A DNA stretch of 53,245 nucleotides, taken from NCBI RefSeq assembly GCF_900078745.1, contig NZ_FKII01000050.1, forward strand, positions 1 to 53,245, given 5' to 3'. A program made the translations under genes and the position numbers. The notes beneath the pieces are model-generated. The model worked only from the letters and a program-made list of their open reading frames with translations, was not told the DNA's origin and did no database searches. The first letter of the stretch is position 1, and each line of letters begins with the position of its first letter. This DNA is from Candidatus Ichthyocystis sparus. Lineage in GTDB: Bacteria > Pseudomonadota > Gammaproteobacteria > Burkholderiales > 2013Ark19i. Of the stretch, positions 32,675 through 42,519 are shown in pieces.

Positions 32675-33293
32675 ATGATTAGTGTTGTATTACACTTGTT
32701 GGCTGAGTAAGGGGTTCGTGTTCATTTTATGCTGAGTGAGTGATTTTTGGGGTACTGCTCGTTAACGTTGATTTTGTAATGTGGTGTTGCATTGTAGTAT
32801 ATTAGTCTTAGATTGATTGTTGTGTGTCTGCGTTGGTGTAGGTTTTGTGTGTATTTTCCTGGTTTAGCACGATTGTGGTTTGTTTGATAATATAAGTGTA
32901 GGTGTCACTGTTAGTTGGTACAATACCTGGTTTGGCTGTTCTTCATAGGTGAGTTTTATTGTTCATTACACTACAGCACGCTATCAGTTTTGTGTGATTC
33001 GTAAGGTTTTGTGTGTGATGAGTAAGACGTAATAAATTCGTGTTCGTGTTGGTTTATATTTGACCTGCCTAATTTCTTTCATTTGGTGTGTTGCTTTCTA
33101 TTGTTTGTACTTGGTTGTTAGCTCTAGTACTCTGCACCCTCCGGGTTTTATTGTTTTTGTCATGATTATAGGTAAGTGCTTAGTGTTTGTGATCGGATTG
33201 TGTTTCTGATGAGGGGGTGATGTGTATCGGCTATAAATTAATAGCAACGGTGGTAAACTTCATTAATAACAATAATAAGTAAAAAAAAGTTGG
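32675..33293 (+). other. Spacer cassette before pseudogene 5
   Basis: A full conserved spacer (GCTCGTTAACGTTGATTTTG, TAATGTGGTGTTGCATTG, AATAAATTCGTGTTCGTG, CCTAATTTCTTTCATTTGG, GGCTATAAATTAATAGCAAC). No gene or terminator seen. Confidence 0.75.
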
Positions 33294-33975
33294 GTGTATC
33301 CTGTAACTGGAGTCGGTGATTCTGGTCCTGGGTGGTAATGATGGTGCTGGTCAAGTTTTGCCTTATGGTGGATTAGGTGTAGTTACTATTGCTATTAATT
33401 CTCCTATTTCTACCTTTGTTGCTATTTTATTTGCTGTTGCTCTGATATTATTGTTCGTGTCACTTCTGTTTGTTATCCTGCTGAGATAAGAATTGCTCCT
33501 ACTTCTTTTGGCACAAGTGTTCTTCTAGAGTGGGTTAATATCACTCTTTTCAAACTATGGAGTATTGCTATTTCTGTTATTCCATATTTATTAGAATTAC
33601 GTAGCATGGAAAATGGTTTTTTACTTATTATCGAAGAAGTGGTTGCTTCAATTTTTAGACCTCCGTTTTTCTTAGGTGTTGCTTTTGGAGAAAGAGGGAT
33701 TTCTATTTTGCGTTGTGAATTGTTTGCTGTTGTTGAAGTGTGTGTACGGTTTTAATGAAGTGTACCTTGAGAATGTTCATCGTGGAGTTATTTCTTCTTT
33801 GTATTTAGTTGGTGTAGGTAGTAGGAGAAATTGAGATGTCAATTATATATGATCATACTTTTTCTTCTTCTGTCTTGAGAATGTTTAGGAGATGGAATCA
33901 TCTGAGTAGATAGTAGCGCCAACGACTAATGTTTCTTCTTTCTGTTACTACTTCTGTTATTAGTGCGTCTGTGTT
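33294..33975 (+). pseudogene. Pseudogene 5: short remnant, module A deleted
   Basis: GTGTATCCTGTAACTGGAGT opens a leader remnant (to about 33520). B remnants run about 33540-33830 (LLELRSMENGFLLIIEEVV is readable). It then jumps to the acidic/tail interior (about 33845-33975), matching the equivalent part of pseudogenes 2 and 4, and then to spacer at GTGTTGATATAGGTTTTG. All of A and the basic end are lost. Confidence 0.83.
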
Positions 33976-34455
33976 GATATAGGTTTTGTCTAGGTTTATC
34001 TGTTTTTAGCACAAGATTGTGGTTTATTTGACGACATAAATATGACTATTTTTGGTATGTGTATTTGACTTTATAAGTAATTTTTGTTGTTCAGCATACT
34101 ATCTGTTTTGTGTGTATGGTGAGTAAGTCAGAATAAACTAGTGTGTTCTTATGTTGATGTCGCTATCTGCTGTGTTGATTCATATTTGATCTGCTTAACT
34201 TTTTCCCCCAGTTGGTGCGTTGTTTGCTAGTGTGCTTGGTTGTTTACTACAACGCTTTACCTTCTGGTACATAGAGGTAATGGTGTAAGAGCTTTTTCTG
34301 TGTGCTCTGCGTTTTGTTGTAGGTAATCACCTGGCGAATATGCTCAGATCGTGTTTCTTATGTGGGGGGTGATGTGTTAGCTGTAAATCTAATAGTAATG
34401 GTGGTAGAAAATCAGTAACAACAATCAGTAATAAATAAAGAGGGGGGGGGTTGTT
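33976..34455 (+). other. Spacer cassette (5' truncated) before gene 8
   Basis: It enters the cassette at GTTGATATAGGTTTTGTC, as at 16241, then continues through CAGAATAAACTAGTGTG, GATCTGCTTAAC and the leader GCTGTAAATCTAATAG to the poly-G ribosome-binding site. The shared break point with pseudogene 2 suggests that these copies descend from one truncated ancestor. Confidence 0.72.
34442..34450 (+). promoter_or_regulatory. Nine-G homopolymer at the ribosome-binding site of gene 8
   Basis: AAAGAGGGGGGGGG runs directly into TTGTT and the GTG start at 34456. Other intact genes mostly have AAGGAG here. Strand slippage would change the distance between GAGG and the start, so this is a plausible translational phase-variation site. 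The effect is inferred. Confidence 0.6.
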
Positions 34456-37062
34456 GTGAATCCTGTATATGGGGTTGGTGGTGCTAGTTCTGGTCCTGGT
34501 GGTGGTAATGATGATGCTGATCAAGTTGACAGTAATGGCTTGCAGCAGCTTCAGACTTTGCCTGTTAGTGGATTAGGTGTAGCTACCATTGCTACTACTG
34601 CTACTGTTTACACTACCACTACTATTCCCTCTGCTGTTACTGCTTCTGCTTTCATTACCACTGCTGCTGCTTCCACTAGTTCCACCACCACCTCTGTAGG
34701 TAAGGGTATTAGTGGGGGTGGGAGTAATAAGGGCAAGGGACCTGCTCCTAAGAGGAGTTATACTACTGGCGTTGTTGCAGTTCCTGCTACTGCTGTTCAT
34801 CCTGCTACTGCTGGCGCAAATGTTATAGAAGCAGTTGATTTTAATTCTTCTCAAACTATGGAGTGTTGCGGTTTTCGTGTTTGTACTCCGGATTTGTTAA
34901 AATTACGTAGAATGGAAGATAATTTTTTACGTGCCGTTCAGGGAGCAGCTGCTTCAATTTTTAGATCTCGGGTTGGAGAGTTCCCTTTCTTAGGTGGTGC
35001 TTTTGTGGCAGAAGATGTTTCTAATTTGCGTGATGAATTGTTCTCCACTGTCGAATCAGGTATGAGTGATTTTGCTGTTTCGTATTTTGCGGATGTTTAT
35101 AGTATGGTTGTTTCTTCTTTTCATCTGGTTGGTGAAGATATTGTGATGTTTGGTAGTGAGGAGGCCAATCAGTTTAGGGAATTATTTTTTGATAATACAA
35201 TTGATAGGATTAGAGAGCGCCTAGCGATTACGTGGAGTTCAGAGATTGCCCGGGCCTTGGATAAAGCTCTAAGTGCTTCCTCCCCTGTTCCTACTACCAC
35301 TACTGTTTCCACTAATATTCCAGCTCCCGCTCCTGTTCCAGCTCCCGCTCTTACTAGAATAGCTACCACTACCACTACCACTGTTGCTACTGCTTCTTCT
35401 ATATCTTCATTGCCTACTGGTCCTTTTTCTCCTGAGCCAGGTTGTCTTGGTCTTGTAGATTTATTTGGGTTTGGAGTACCTCCTGATATTACTGTAGTAG
35501 TTAGCAATCTCATATCTGAGGTTTGTGCATTGGCTAAACGTATTTACATTAGTTCGGTAAGAATTCCGATGTCAGGGGCCCTGCGTAATCTTTCAAATTC
35601 TGAAAAATGTGCTTGGTGTTTATCTAATAGGAAGCTTTATGAGATCAAATTTTTGGCCAGGTGTTTTGCTGCGCATTGTGCTAAGGCCATTCCTGTTTTT
35701 ATCGATCCTCTTTCCAGTATCAGAGCATGGGATTCTTCTAGTCGTAGCTTGTTGCCATTAACGGGAGACGGGTTAAGAAATTTTTGGGTATCCTTAGATA
35801 GAGCTATTCTTAGAGCTGTAATGGATTTTTTTGTGGCAAGGTGGAATGCACTCACTGAGCACTGTTTTGCTTCATTATCTGATCTTTCTAGAAGAGATTT
35901 TGTTAATGCTTATGTTAGGGTTGGTTCTCCGTTGTCAGCATCAAAATTTGCTTCAATTACTGAAAGAATGAGAGCACAGTCAATGCCTCATGGTGATCAT
36001 CATGTAGATTTGTTTGGGTTTGAAGTACTTCCTGAGGTTAGCGAAATAGTTAGTGTTCTTATCAGTGAGGTTAGTGTACTGGCTAGACGTAATTACTCGT
36101 CCATGTCAAGACTTCTAGTGTTGGATACCATGAGTAAACTTTCATCTTCTGAACAATGTGCCTGGCTTGTAACTAATATGATGCTTTATAAGACTTCCTT
36201 TATGTCTAGGTGCTTTGCTGAGTACCGTGGTGGGCTTTGTCATGATTTTGTTCACTCTCTTTTTAGTGTCGGAGAGGATGATGCTTCTAGTGATAGCCTA
36301 TTGTCATTAGAGGGAAACAGGTTAGGAGATTTTTGGGTATCTTTGAGTAAGGCTATTGTAGAAACTATAGAGGGCATTTTTGTAGAAGGGTGGAGTGAAC
36401 TCGTTGGGCGATCTTTTGATTCGCTAGAATCATCATCTACTGTCCTTTGTGGTGGAGATTTTGTTAATGCTTATTCTAAGATTGGTGTTCCTGCGTTGGC
36501 AGCTTCAGGTACTGGTTTAATTATGAGAGGACGAAGAGTAAAGGTAGCGTCTCGTAGTGATGAAGCAGACGGTAGTGGTTCTGTAGTTGGTAGTAGTTCC
36601 GCTTCTGTAGCTGTTAGTATTGTGGCTAGTGGTAGTTCCGTAAGTGCTCCTTCTGTTACTACTTATGTTGAGGTAAAAGAATCCTCTGCGATTATTAGAA
36701 GAGGTCCTTTTAGTGTACCTAAGAAATCATTTATGAGTAGATATAGTGCTGGCGGTGGTGCTTCTTTTTCTGGTATGACTTCTTCGGTGTCCTCCAGTAG
36801 TAGTGTAGCTGCTGGATCTTTATCCTCGGTATCTGCTATGGTTGGTGCTTCATCATTAGTAACTACTACTACCGCTGCTGCTGCTACTGCTTATACTTAT
36901 TCTGGGGAGGAGGATGTAGGAGTGAGATTGGCGGCATTGATGAATCGTGGTCTTCCACCTTCACCGACTCCTGCTAGTGAATCAACTCTTACTGAAGGCA
37001 AAGCTTCTTCTTCAAATCGGGAAAGTGGTATAGGTAAAAGAAAAAGGAAGAAGAAAAGTTGA
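34456..37062 (+). CDS. Array gene 8: B-A1-A2 paralog with 3' end shared with gene 3 (868 aa)
   Basis: Function unknown. GTG at 34456 gives NPVYGVGGASSGPGG. The ribosome-binding region is the nine-G tract. The leader carries NKGKGPAPKRS. Module B begins near 135 (MECCGFRVCTPDLLKLRRME), has SIFRSRV, and ends ITWSSEIARALDKALS. The linker is short and Pro/Thr-rich. A1 begins near 334 (GLVDLFGFGVPPDIT) and A2 near 517 (VDLFGFEVLPEVS). From codon 753 to the stop the DNA is identical to gene 3, giving the same PKKSFMSRY, Ser-rich stretch, RLAALMNRGLPPSPTP and GKRKRKKKS end. Upstream of that point the two genes differ as ordinary paralogs, so gene 8 or gene 3 is a mosaic. Confidence 0.95.
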   Translation: MNPVYGVGGASSGPGGGNDDADQVDSNGLQQLQTLPVSGLGVATIATTATVYTTTTIPSAVTASAFITTAAASTSSTTTSVGKGISGGGSNKGKGPAPKRSYTTGVVAVPATAVHPATAGANVIEAVDFNSSQTMECCGFRVCTPDLLKLRRMEDNFLRAVQGAAASIFRSRVGEFPFLGGAFVAEDVSNLRDELFSTVESGMSDFAVSYFADVYSMVVSSFHLVGEDIVMFGSEEANQFRELFFDNTIDRIRERLAITWSSEIARALDKALSASSPVPTTTTVSTNIPAPAPVPAPALTRIATTTTTTVATASSISSLPTGPFSPEPGCLGLVDLFGFGVPPDITVVVSNLISEVCALAKRIYISSVRIPMSGALRNLSNSEKCAWCLSNRKLYEIKFLARCFAAHCAKAIPVFIDPLSSIRAWDSSSRSLLPLTGDGLRNFWVSLDRAILRAVMDFFVARWNALTEHCFASLSDLSRRDFVNAYVRVGSPLSASKFASITERMRAQSMPHGDHHVDLFGFEVLPEVSEIVSVLISEVSVLARRNYSSMSRLLVLDTMSKLSSSEQCAWLVTNMMLYKTSFMSRCFAEYRGGLCHDFVHSLFSVGEDDASSDSLLSLEGNRLGDFWVSLSKAIVETIEGIFVEGWSELVGRSFDSLESSSTVLCGGDFVNAYSKIGVPALAASGTGLIMRGRRVKVASRSDEADGSGSVVGSSSASVAVSIVASGSSVSAPSVTTYVEVKESSAIIRRGPFSVPKKSFMSRYSAGGGASFSGMTSSVSSSSSVAAGSLSSVSAMVGASSLVTTTTAAAATAYTYSGEEDVGVRLAALMNRGLPPSPTPASESTLTEGKASSSNRESGIGKRKRKKKS

Positions 37063-37679
37063 GTGGCTAGTTTTTGTATTGCGCTATAACGTTGGGTGAG
37101 AGGGGTTTGTGTTCATTTTAGGTTGCGTGAGTGATTTTTCAGACATTGCTCATTAGTAATAGTTTTGGAATATGATGTCGTATTGCAATAGGTTAGTCTT
37201 GGATTGTTGCATATCTGCGTTGTGTGGGTTTTGTTTAGATTTATTTGGTTTGGCACGGATTGAGGTTTGTTTGACAATACAAATGTGGATGCTACTGTTG
37301 GTTATGCTTGTTGACTATTCTTTATAGGTGATACTTGTTGCTCAGCATACTATCAGTTTTGTGTCTAATGTGTAAAACAGAATAAACTCGTGTTCGTATG
37401 TTGATTTATATTTGATCTGCTTAGTTTCTTTCATTTGGTGTGTTGCTTTATTTTGTTCTTGGTTGTTTGCTCCAGCATGCACCATCCGGTGCATAGAGAT
37501 GATAATGTAGTGTTTCTTTCTGTATGCTTTGTGCTTTACTTTGGTTATGAGTGAGTACCTAGTGTTGTATATGATCAGGTTGTGCCTCTGATATGGTGGT
37601 GGTGTGTATTAGCTATAAATTAATAATAACGGTGATAGAAAATCAATAACAAAGATCAACAATAATAATAAGTAAAAAA
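36711..37679 (+). repeat. 969-bp exact direct repeat, copy 2 (partner 13601-14569)
   Basis: Identical to 13601-14569. It covers the end of gene 8, the spacer, and the leader of pseudogene 6. Beyond 37680 the two pseudogene leaders still align with scattered single-base differences up to about 38000. Confidence 0.95.
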
Positions 37680-37689
37680 AGAGTTGATT
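37063..37689 (+). other. Spacer cassette before pseudogene 6
   Basis: Identical to the spacer at 13953-14578 except near the downstream start, where an extra A and a C-to-A change occur. No gene seen. Confidence 0.8.
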
Positions 37690-39120
37690 GTGGGTTCCAC
37701 CTGGAATCGGTGGTTCTTGTTCTGGGGTAATAATGATGCCGGTCAAGTTGATATTGGAGGCTCACGGCAGGTTCAGGTTTTGCCTTATGGTGATTAGGTG
37801 TACCGTGTATTACTTCTGCTACTCTATCTTTGTTGCTATTTTCTTAGCTGCTGCTATCTCCACTGACGTTATTATCTCTGTGTGTAAGCTTATGATAGCT
37901 GTAGTAAGAATAAGAAGAGTAACGGATGTGTTCCCGCTATATTGCTGATATTTGTCACTGCTCTGTTTATTCTATTCCTATAAGAATTGCTCCTGCTCCT
38001 TCCCTTTTTGGCACTAGTGTTATTCTAGAGGAAGTTAATCTCACTCTTTTCAAACTATTGAGTAATGCGGTTTGTATATTTATATTCCGGATTTATTAGA
38101 ATTATGTAGTATGGAAATGATTTTTTACGTACACTTTAAGAAATGGCTGTTTCAATTTTACATTGCGAATTGTTTGTTGCTGTTGAAGTGGTTGTGCACT
38201 GTCTTAATGAAGTGTACCTTGAGAAGGTTCATCATAGAATTTTCTTTGTATCTTTTTGGTGAAGAGAGGAAGGGATTTAGTGACATGGAAACTGTTAAAT
38301 TTAGGGAATTATTTTTTGCCAATACAGTTTTATGGTTAGATAGTGTTTAGTGCTTATGTGAGCTTATATGGGAGAGAGGTTTGAATTTACTAGGCGCTTT
38401 TTTGCTTCATTAGTCTCTGGGCAGTAATCATCATTTACTGTTTTTGCGGAGGAGATTTTGTTAATGCTTAACTAGGGCTGTCTCTCTTGAGTTGGAAATT
38501 TCAGGGTTAGCTTCAATTATAAGATAATGAAGAGTACGGGCCGTATCTCATGTTGTTGAAGTAGCTAGTGGTAGTTATGTAGTTGGTGCTGATTCTGCGC
38601 CACAACTGAAATTTTAGTTATCTATGGGTAGCACTGTTTCTTCTGCCTTAGATTTTCCAAAGCCACCAATTTTAGCTAGAGAAGAAGTTAAATTGTATAT
38701 GGTTGGTACTTCTTCTGCTCTCTTGGGAGTTTTTATGAGATGAATCATCTTAGTTGATGGTAGTCCTAACAACTAATGAGTATCCTGTTATTACTTATGT
38801 TAAGGTAGAAGAATTTACTGTAGCAGCTGGAAGTGGTGGTCATACTTATTATTCTTTAGGACTCAAGAAATCATTTATGATTAAACGTTGATAGCACTTC
38901 CTCTTAGGGTATGTCTTCTTCTTTGGTGTTTTACAGTAACGTTTCAACAGTAGCAGCTACTGTTGCTTATTATACTTATCTGGGGGGTGATATAGGAGTG
39001 AGATTGTCAGCATAACTGAATCGAGGTCTGCCCACCTTGCCACCACCTGCAAGTTAATCAACTCTTATGGAAGGTGAAGCCTATTCTTCACATCTGGTAA
39101 GTGGTAAAAGGAAAAGTTAA
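37690..39120 (+). pseudogene. Pseudogene 6: decayed paralog, sister of pseudogene 2
   Basis: The start GTGGGTTCCACCTGG and the first 300 bp nearly match pseudogene 2. B remnants run about 38060-38350 (LLELCSMEMI, FADMETVKFRELFFANT-like text across frames) with an internal deletion. Only the last third of an A module remains (about 38370-38530). The acidic/tail interior and LKKSFMI follow, and it ends SGKRKS at 39118. It retains the tail that pseudogene 2 lost, so the two decayed differently after duplication. Confidence 0.85.
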
Positions 39121-39810
39121 GTAATGAGTATTGGTCTTGTTTGTATTGCTTGATATGTTGATTAAGCGAGGGGATTGTGTTCATTTTGTGTTGTGTGAAT
39201 GATATATTTCAAATATTGCCCGCTAACAGTAATTTTGTAATGTTATATTGCATTGTAATATATTAATCTTAGATTGTTGTTAGTGTATCTGCATTGATAT
39301 TGGTTTTGTGCAGATTTGTCTGGTTTTAGCATAAATTGAGGTTTATATTTTATGATGCAGATATGACTATTAGTTGGTATATGTATTTGGCTATTTTTAA
39401 TAGGAGATTTTTGTTGTTCAGCATAGCATCAGCTCCGTAGTTTTGTGTGTGATGCACAAGACAGAGTGTTATGCCTAAGACAGAACGAACTAGTTGTTCG
39501 TATGTTGATTTATGTTTGATCTGCTTAACTTCTTCCAGCTTGACTTCCTCTTCCAATTGATGTGTTTCTTGCTGGTGTTCTTGGTTGTTCGCTCTGGCAC
39601 CTTGCGCTACTCCTGAACATAGAGGTAGTAGTGTGGGTGATTTTTCTGCGCGCTCTGTGTTTTGTTATAGTTGTAAGTAAGTGCCTGGTGTCTGTGCTTA
39701 GATTGTGTCTCTGATGTAGAGGTGATGTGTGTTAGCAATTAATAACAATGATGCAACGATGATAAAAAATCAGTAACAACGATTGATAATCAGTGAAAAA
39801 GGAGTTTGGT
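39121..39810 (+). other. Spacer cassette before gene 9
   Basis: A full cassette, slightly enlarged (CCCGCTAACAGTAATTTTGT, TTGGTTTTGTGCAGATTTGT, GGCTATTTTTAATAGGAG). It has small local duplications: ACAGAGTGTTATGCCTAAGA followed by ACAGAACGAAC, and a doubled CTTCCAG/CTTCCTCTTCCA segment near 39530-39555. The leader contains an extra GATGCAACGATG. No gene seen. Confidence 0.75.
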
Positions 39811-42519
39811 GTGAATCCTATAACTGGACTCGGTGGTGCTAGTTCTGGTATTGGGGGTGATGACGATGCTGATCAAGCTGACGGTAGTGGCTTGCAGCAG
39901 GTTCAGTTTTCGCTTGGTGATGGATTGGTTGCGGCTACCGTTTCTACTACTGCTACTACTTCATCTGCTGTTACTACCGCTGCTGCTACTACCTCCGCTG
40001 GTGCCACTACCTCTGTAGGTAAGGGTAGTAGTGGTAGTAGGAGTAAGAAGGGCAAGGGACCTGCTCCTAAGAGTTGTGCTACTGGTGTTGTAGTTCCTGC
40101 TACTGCTGTTCATTTTGCTGCTACTGCCACCGCCACAGCCACCGCTACTGCTGGCGCAAATTTTCTGGAGTTAACCGATCTTACTTTTTATCAGACTATT
40201 TCTCAGACTATGAGGTGTTGCGGTTTTCTTGTTTGTACCCCGGATTTGTTAGCATTACGTGCAATGGAAAGTAATTTTTTATGCACAGTTGAAGAAGTGG
40301 CTGGTTCAATTTTTAGATCTCGGATTGGGGAATCCACTTTATTTCATGGTAATTTTGGAGTAAGAGAGATTTCTGATTTGCGTGATGGATCGTTTGCTGC
40401 TGTTGAATTACATATGAGTGACTTTACTGAAATGTACCTTGCGGATGTTTATCGCAGAGTTCTTTCTTCTTCGCATCTCGTTGATGGAGAGATTATTGTA
40501 TTTAGTAGCGAGGAGGCCTGTAGGTTTAGAGGATTGTTTTTTGCTGATACAGTTACTAAAATTGAAGAGCTTTTAGCTTTTACGTGGAATTCAGATATTT
40601 CCCGGACTTTGGGTAGCGTTCTAGGTGCCCCCGCTTCTGATTGCACTCGCCGTGCTACCACTTGCGCTCACGCTGCCATTGTTGCTCCTGCTACCGTTAC
40701 CGATCACACTCGAGCTGCTGCTATTACTACCTCTCCCAATCCAATTACCGCTCCCGCTTCTGATTGCACTCGACGTGTTAACATTCGCACTCGCGCTGCT
40801 GCTCCCGCTTCCATTGACGATCCCACTACCACCACCACCACTGTTACTACTGTTTCTTCTACACCTTCATTGCTTCCTGATCCTTCTTCCCTTGATCCAG
40901 GATTTGTTGGTTTTGTAGATTTATTTGGGTTTGGAGTACTTCCCGAGCTTAGTGAAGTGGTTAATAGACTAATATCTGAGGTTTGTGCATTTGCTAAACG
41001 TATCTACCCACATATGGTAAGAGCTCCAGTGACAGATGTCCTTTGTAAGCTTTCAGGTTCTGAACAATTTGCTTGGTGTATAGATAATATGATGTTTTAT
41101 GAGACCAATCTTGTGGCCAGGTGTTTTGCTGCGTATTATGCTAAGTTCCTTCCTGAATTTATTGATCCTCTTTGCAGCGTAAGAGCATGGGATTTTTCTA
41201 GTCGTAGCTTGTTACCACTAATGGGAAACAGGTTAGGAGATTTTTGGGTATCTTTAGATCAAGCTGTTCTGAGAGCTGTAGGGAATTTTTTTACGGCAAG
41301 GTGGGATTCACTAATTAGGCACCTTTCTGTTCCATTAGGACCTGGAGAGGGGTCATCTGCTCTTTGTGGAGGAGATTTTGTTAATGCTTATGATAAGGTT
41401 GGTGTTCCTTCGTTATCAGTTTCAAGATTTGGTTTAATTACTGGAGGAACGAGAGCACAAGTAGTACCTCATGGTGGTGGTTCTGTAGCTGATGGTCATT
41501 CTGTAGATTTGTTTGGGTTTAAAGTACCTCCTGAGGTTAGCGAAATGTTTAATATTCTTATCTGTGGGGTTAGTGCGTTGGCTAGACGTACTTATTCATC
41601 TTTAGTAAGAGTTCCAATGTTGGATGCTCTGAGTGTGCTTTCATCTTCTGAACAACATGCTTGGCTTGTAGCTAATGTGATGCTTTATAAAACTGCCTTT
41701 ATGGCCAAGTGCTTTGCCGAGTATTGTGCTGAGTTTCGTCCTGTTTTTATTGACTCTCTTTTTGGTGTTAGAGCATGGGATACTCCTGGTAGTAGCTTCT
41801 TGTCATTAACGGGAGAACGCTTAAGAAGTTTTTGGATGCTTTTGGGCAGGGCTATTATGGAAGTTGTAGGGGATATTTTTGCGGCGGAGTGGGGTAAATT
41901 TACTAGGCCATTTTTTGCTTCTTTAGGCCCTGGAGAGGAATCATCATTTACTGTTCTTTGTGGTAGAGATTTTGTCAATGCTCGTGCTAAGGCTGGTGTT
42001 CCTGCGTTGGCAATTTCAGGGGCTGGTTCAATTATGAGGGCACGAAGAGCGCGGAAAGTATCTCATGTTGCTGAAGAAGCTAGCGGTAGTTCTGTGGCTA
42101 GTAGTAGTTCTGTAAGTGCTTCTTCCATTACTACTGCTGTTGTTGAAATAGAAGAATCCTCTACAATTACTAGAAGAAATCCTCTTAGTGGTCTTGGACC
42201 TAAGAAATCATTTATGAGTAGATTTAGTAGTGGTACTTCTTCTTCAGGTGTGTCTTCTTCTTCGGTGCTCTCCAGTAGTATTGTGTCTGCTGTTCCTTTA
42301 TCTTCGGTATCTGTAGGGATGAGTAGTATTTCAACATTAGCAACTACTACTGACACTGGTTCTGGGGAAGGTGGTGATATAGGAGAGAGATTGGCAGCAT
42401 TGCTGAATCGAGATCTGCCGCCTTCACCACCACCTGCTAGTGAATCGACTCCTGCAGGTGGAGGTGCTTCTTCTTCACATCGGGGAGGTGGGAAAAGGAA
42501 AAGGAAAAGGAAAAGCTAA
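39811..42519 (+). CDS. Array gene 9: canonical B-A1-A2 paralog (902 aa)
   Basis: Function unknown. GTG at 39811 (NPITGLGGASSG) follows AAGGAG by six bases; an in-frame GTG 18 bp upstream overlaps the ribosome-binding site and is rejected. The leader has KKGKGPAPKSC and a TATATATA stretch. Module B starts near 134 (MRCCGFLVCTPDLLALRAME). The linker (about 275-360) is Thr/Ala-rich with two similar DCTRR(A/V) segments. A1 begins near 369 and A2 near 565 (VDLFGFKVPPEVS). PKKSFMSRF is near 796, RLAALLNRDLPPSPPP near 859, and the end is GGGKRKRKRKS. It is the last typical member; downstream the array changes character. Confidence 0.95.
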   Translation: MNPITGLGGASSGIGGDDDADQADGSGLQQVQFSLGDGLVAATVSTTATTSSAVTTAAATTSAGATTSVGKGSSGSRSKKGKGPAPKSCATGVVVPATAVHFAATATATATATAGANFLELTDLTFYQTISQTMRCCGFLVCTPDLLALRAMESNFLCTVEEVAGSIFRSRIGESTLFHGNFGVREISDLRDGSFAAVELHMSDFTEMYLADVYRRVLSSSHLVDGEIIVFSSEEACRFRGLFFADTVTKIEELLAFTWNSDISRTLGSVLGAPASDCTRRATTCAHAAIVAPATVTDHTRAAAITTSPNPITAPASDCTRRVNIRTRAAAPASIDDPTTTTTTVTTVSSTPSLLPDPSSLDPGFVGFVDLFGFGVLPELSEVVNRLISEVCAFAKRIYPHMVRAPVTDVLCKLSGSEQFAWCIDNMMFYETNLVARCFAAYYAKFLPEFIDPLCSVRAWDFSSRSLLPLMGNRLGDFWVSLDQAVLRAVGNFFTARWDSLIRHLSVPLGPGEGSSALCGGDFVNAYDKVGVPSLSVSRFGLITGGTRAQVVPHGGGSVADGHSVDLFGFKVPPEVSEMFNILICGVSALARRTYSSLVRVPMLDALSVLSSSEQHAWLVANVMLYKTAFMAKCFAEYCAEFRPVFIDSLFGVRAWDTPGSSFLSLTGERLRSFWMLLGRAIMEVVGDIFAAEWGKFTRPFFASLGPGEESSFTVLCGRDFVNARAKAGVPALAISGAGSIMRARRARKVSHVAEEASGSSVASSSSVSASSITTAVVEIEESSTITRRNPLSGLGPKKSFMSRFSSGTSSSGVSSSSVLSSSIVSAVPLSSVSVGMSSISTLATTTDTGSGEGGDIGERLAALLNRDLPPSPPPASESTPAGGGASSSHRGGGKRKRKRKS

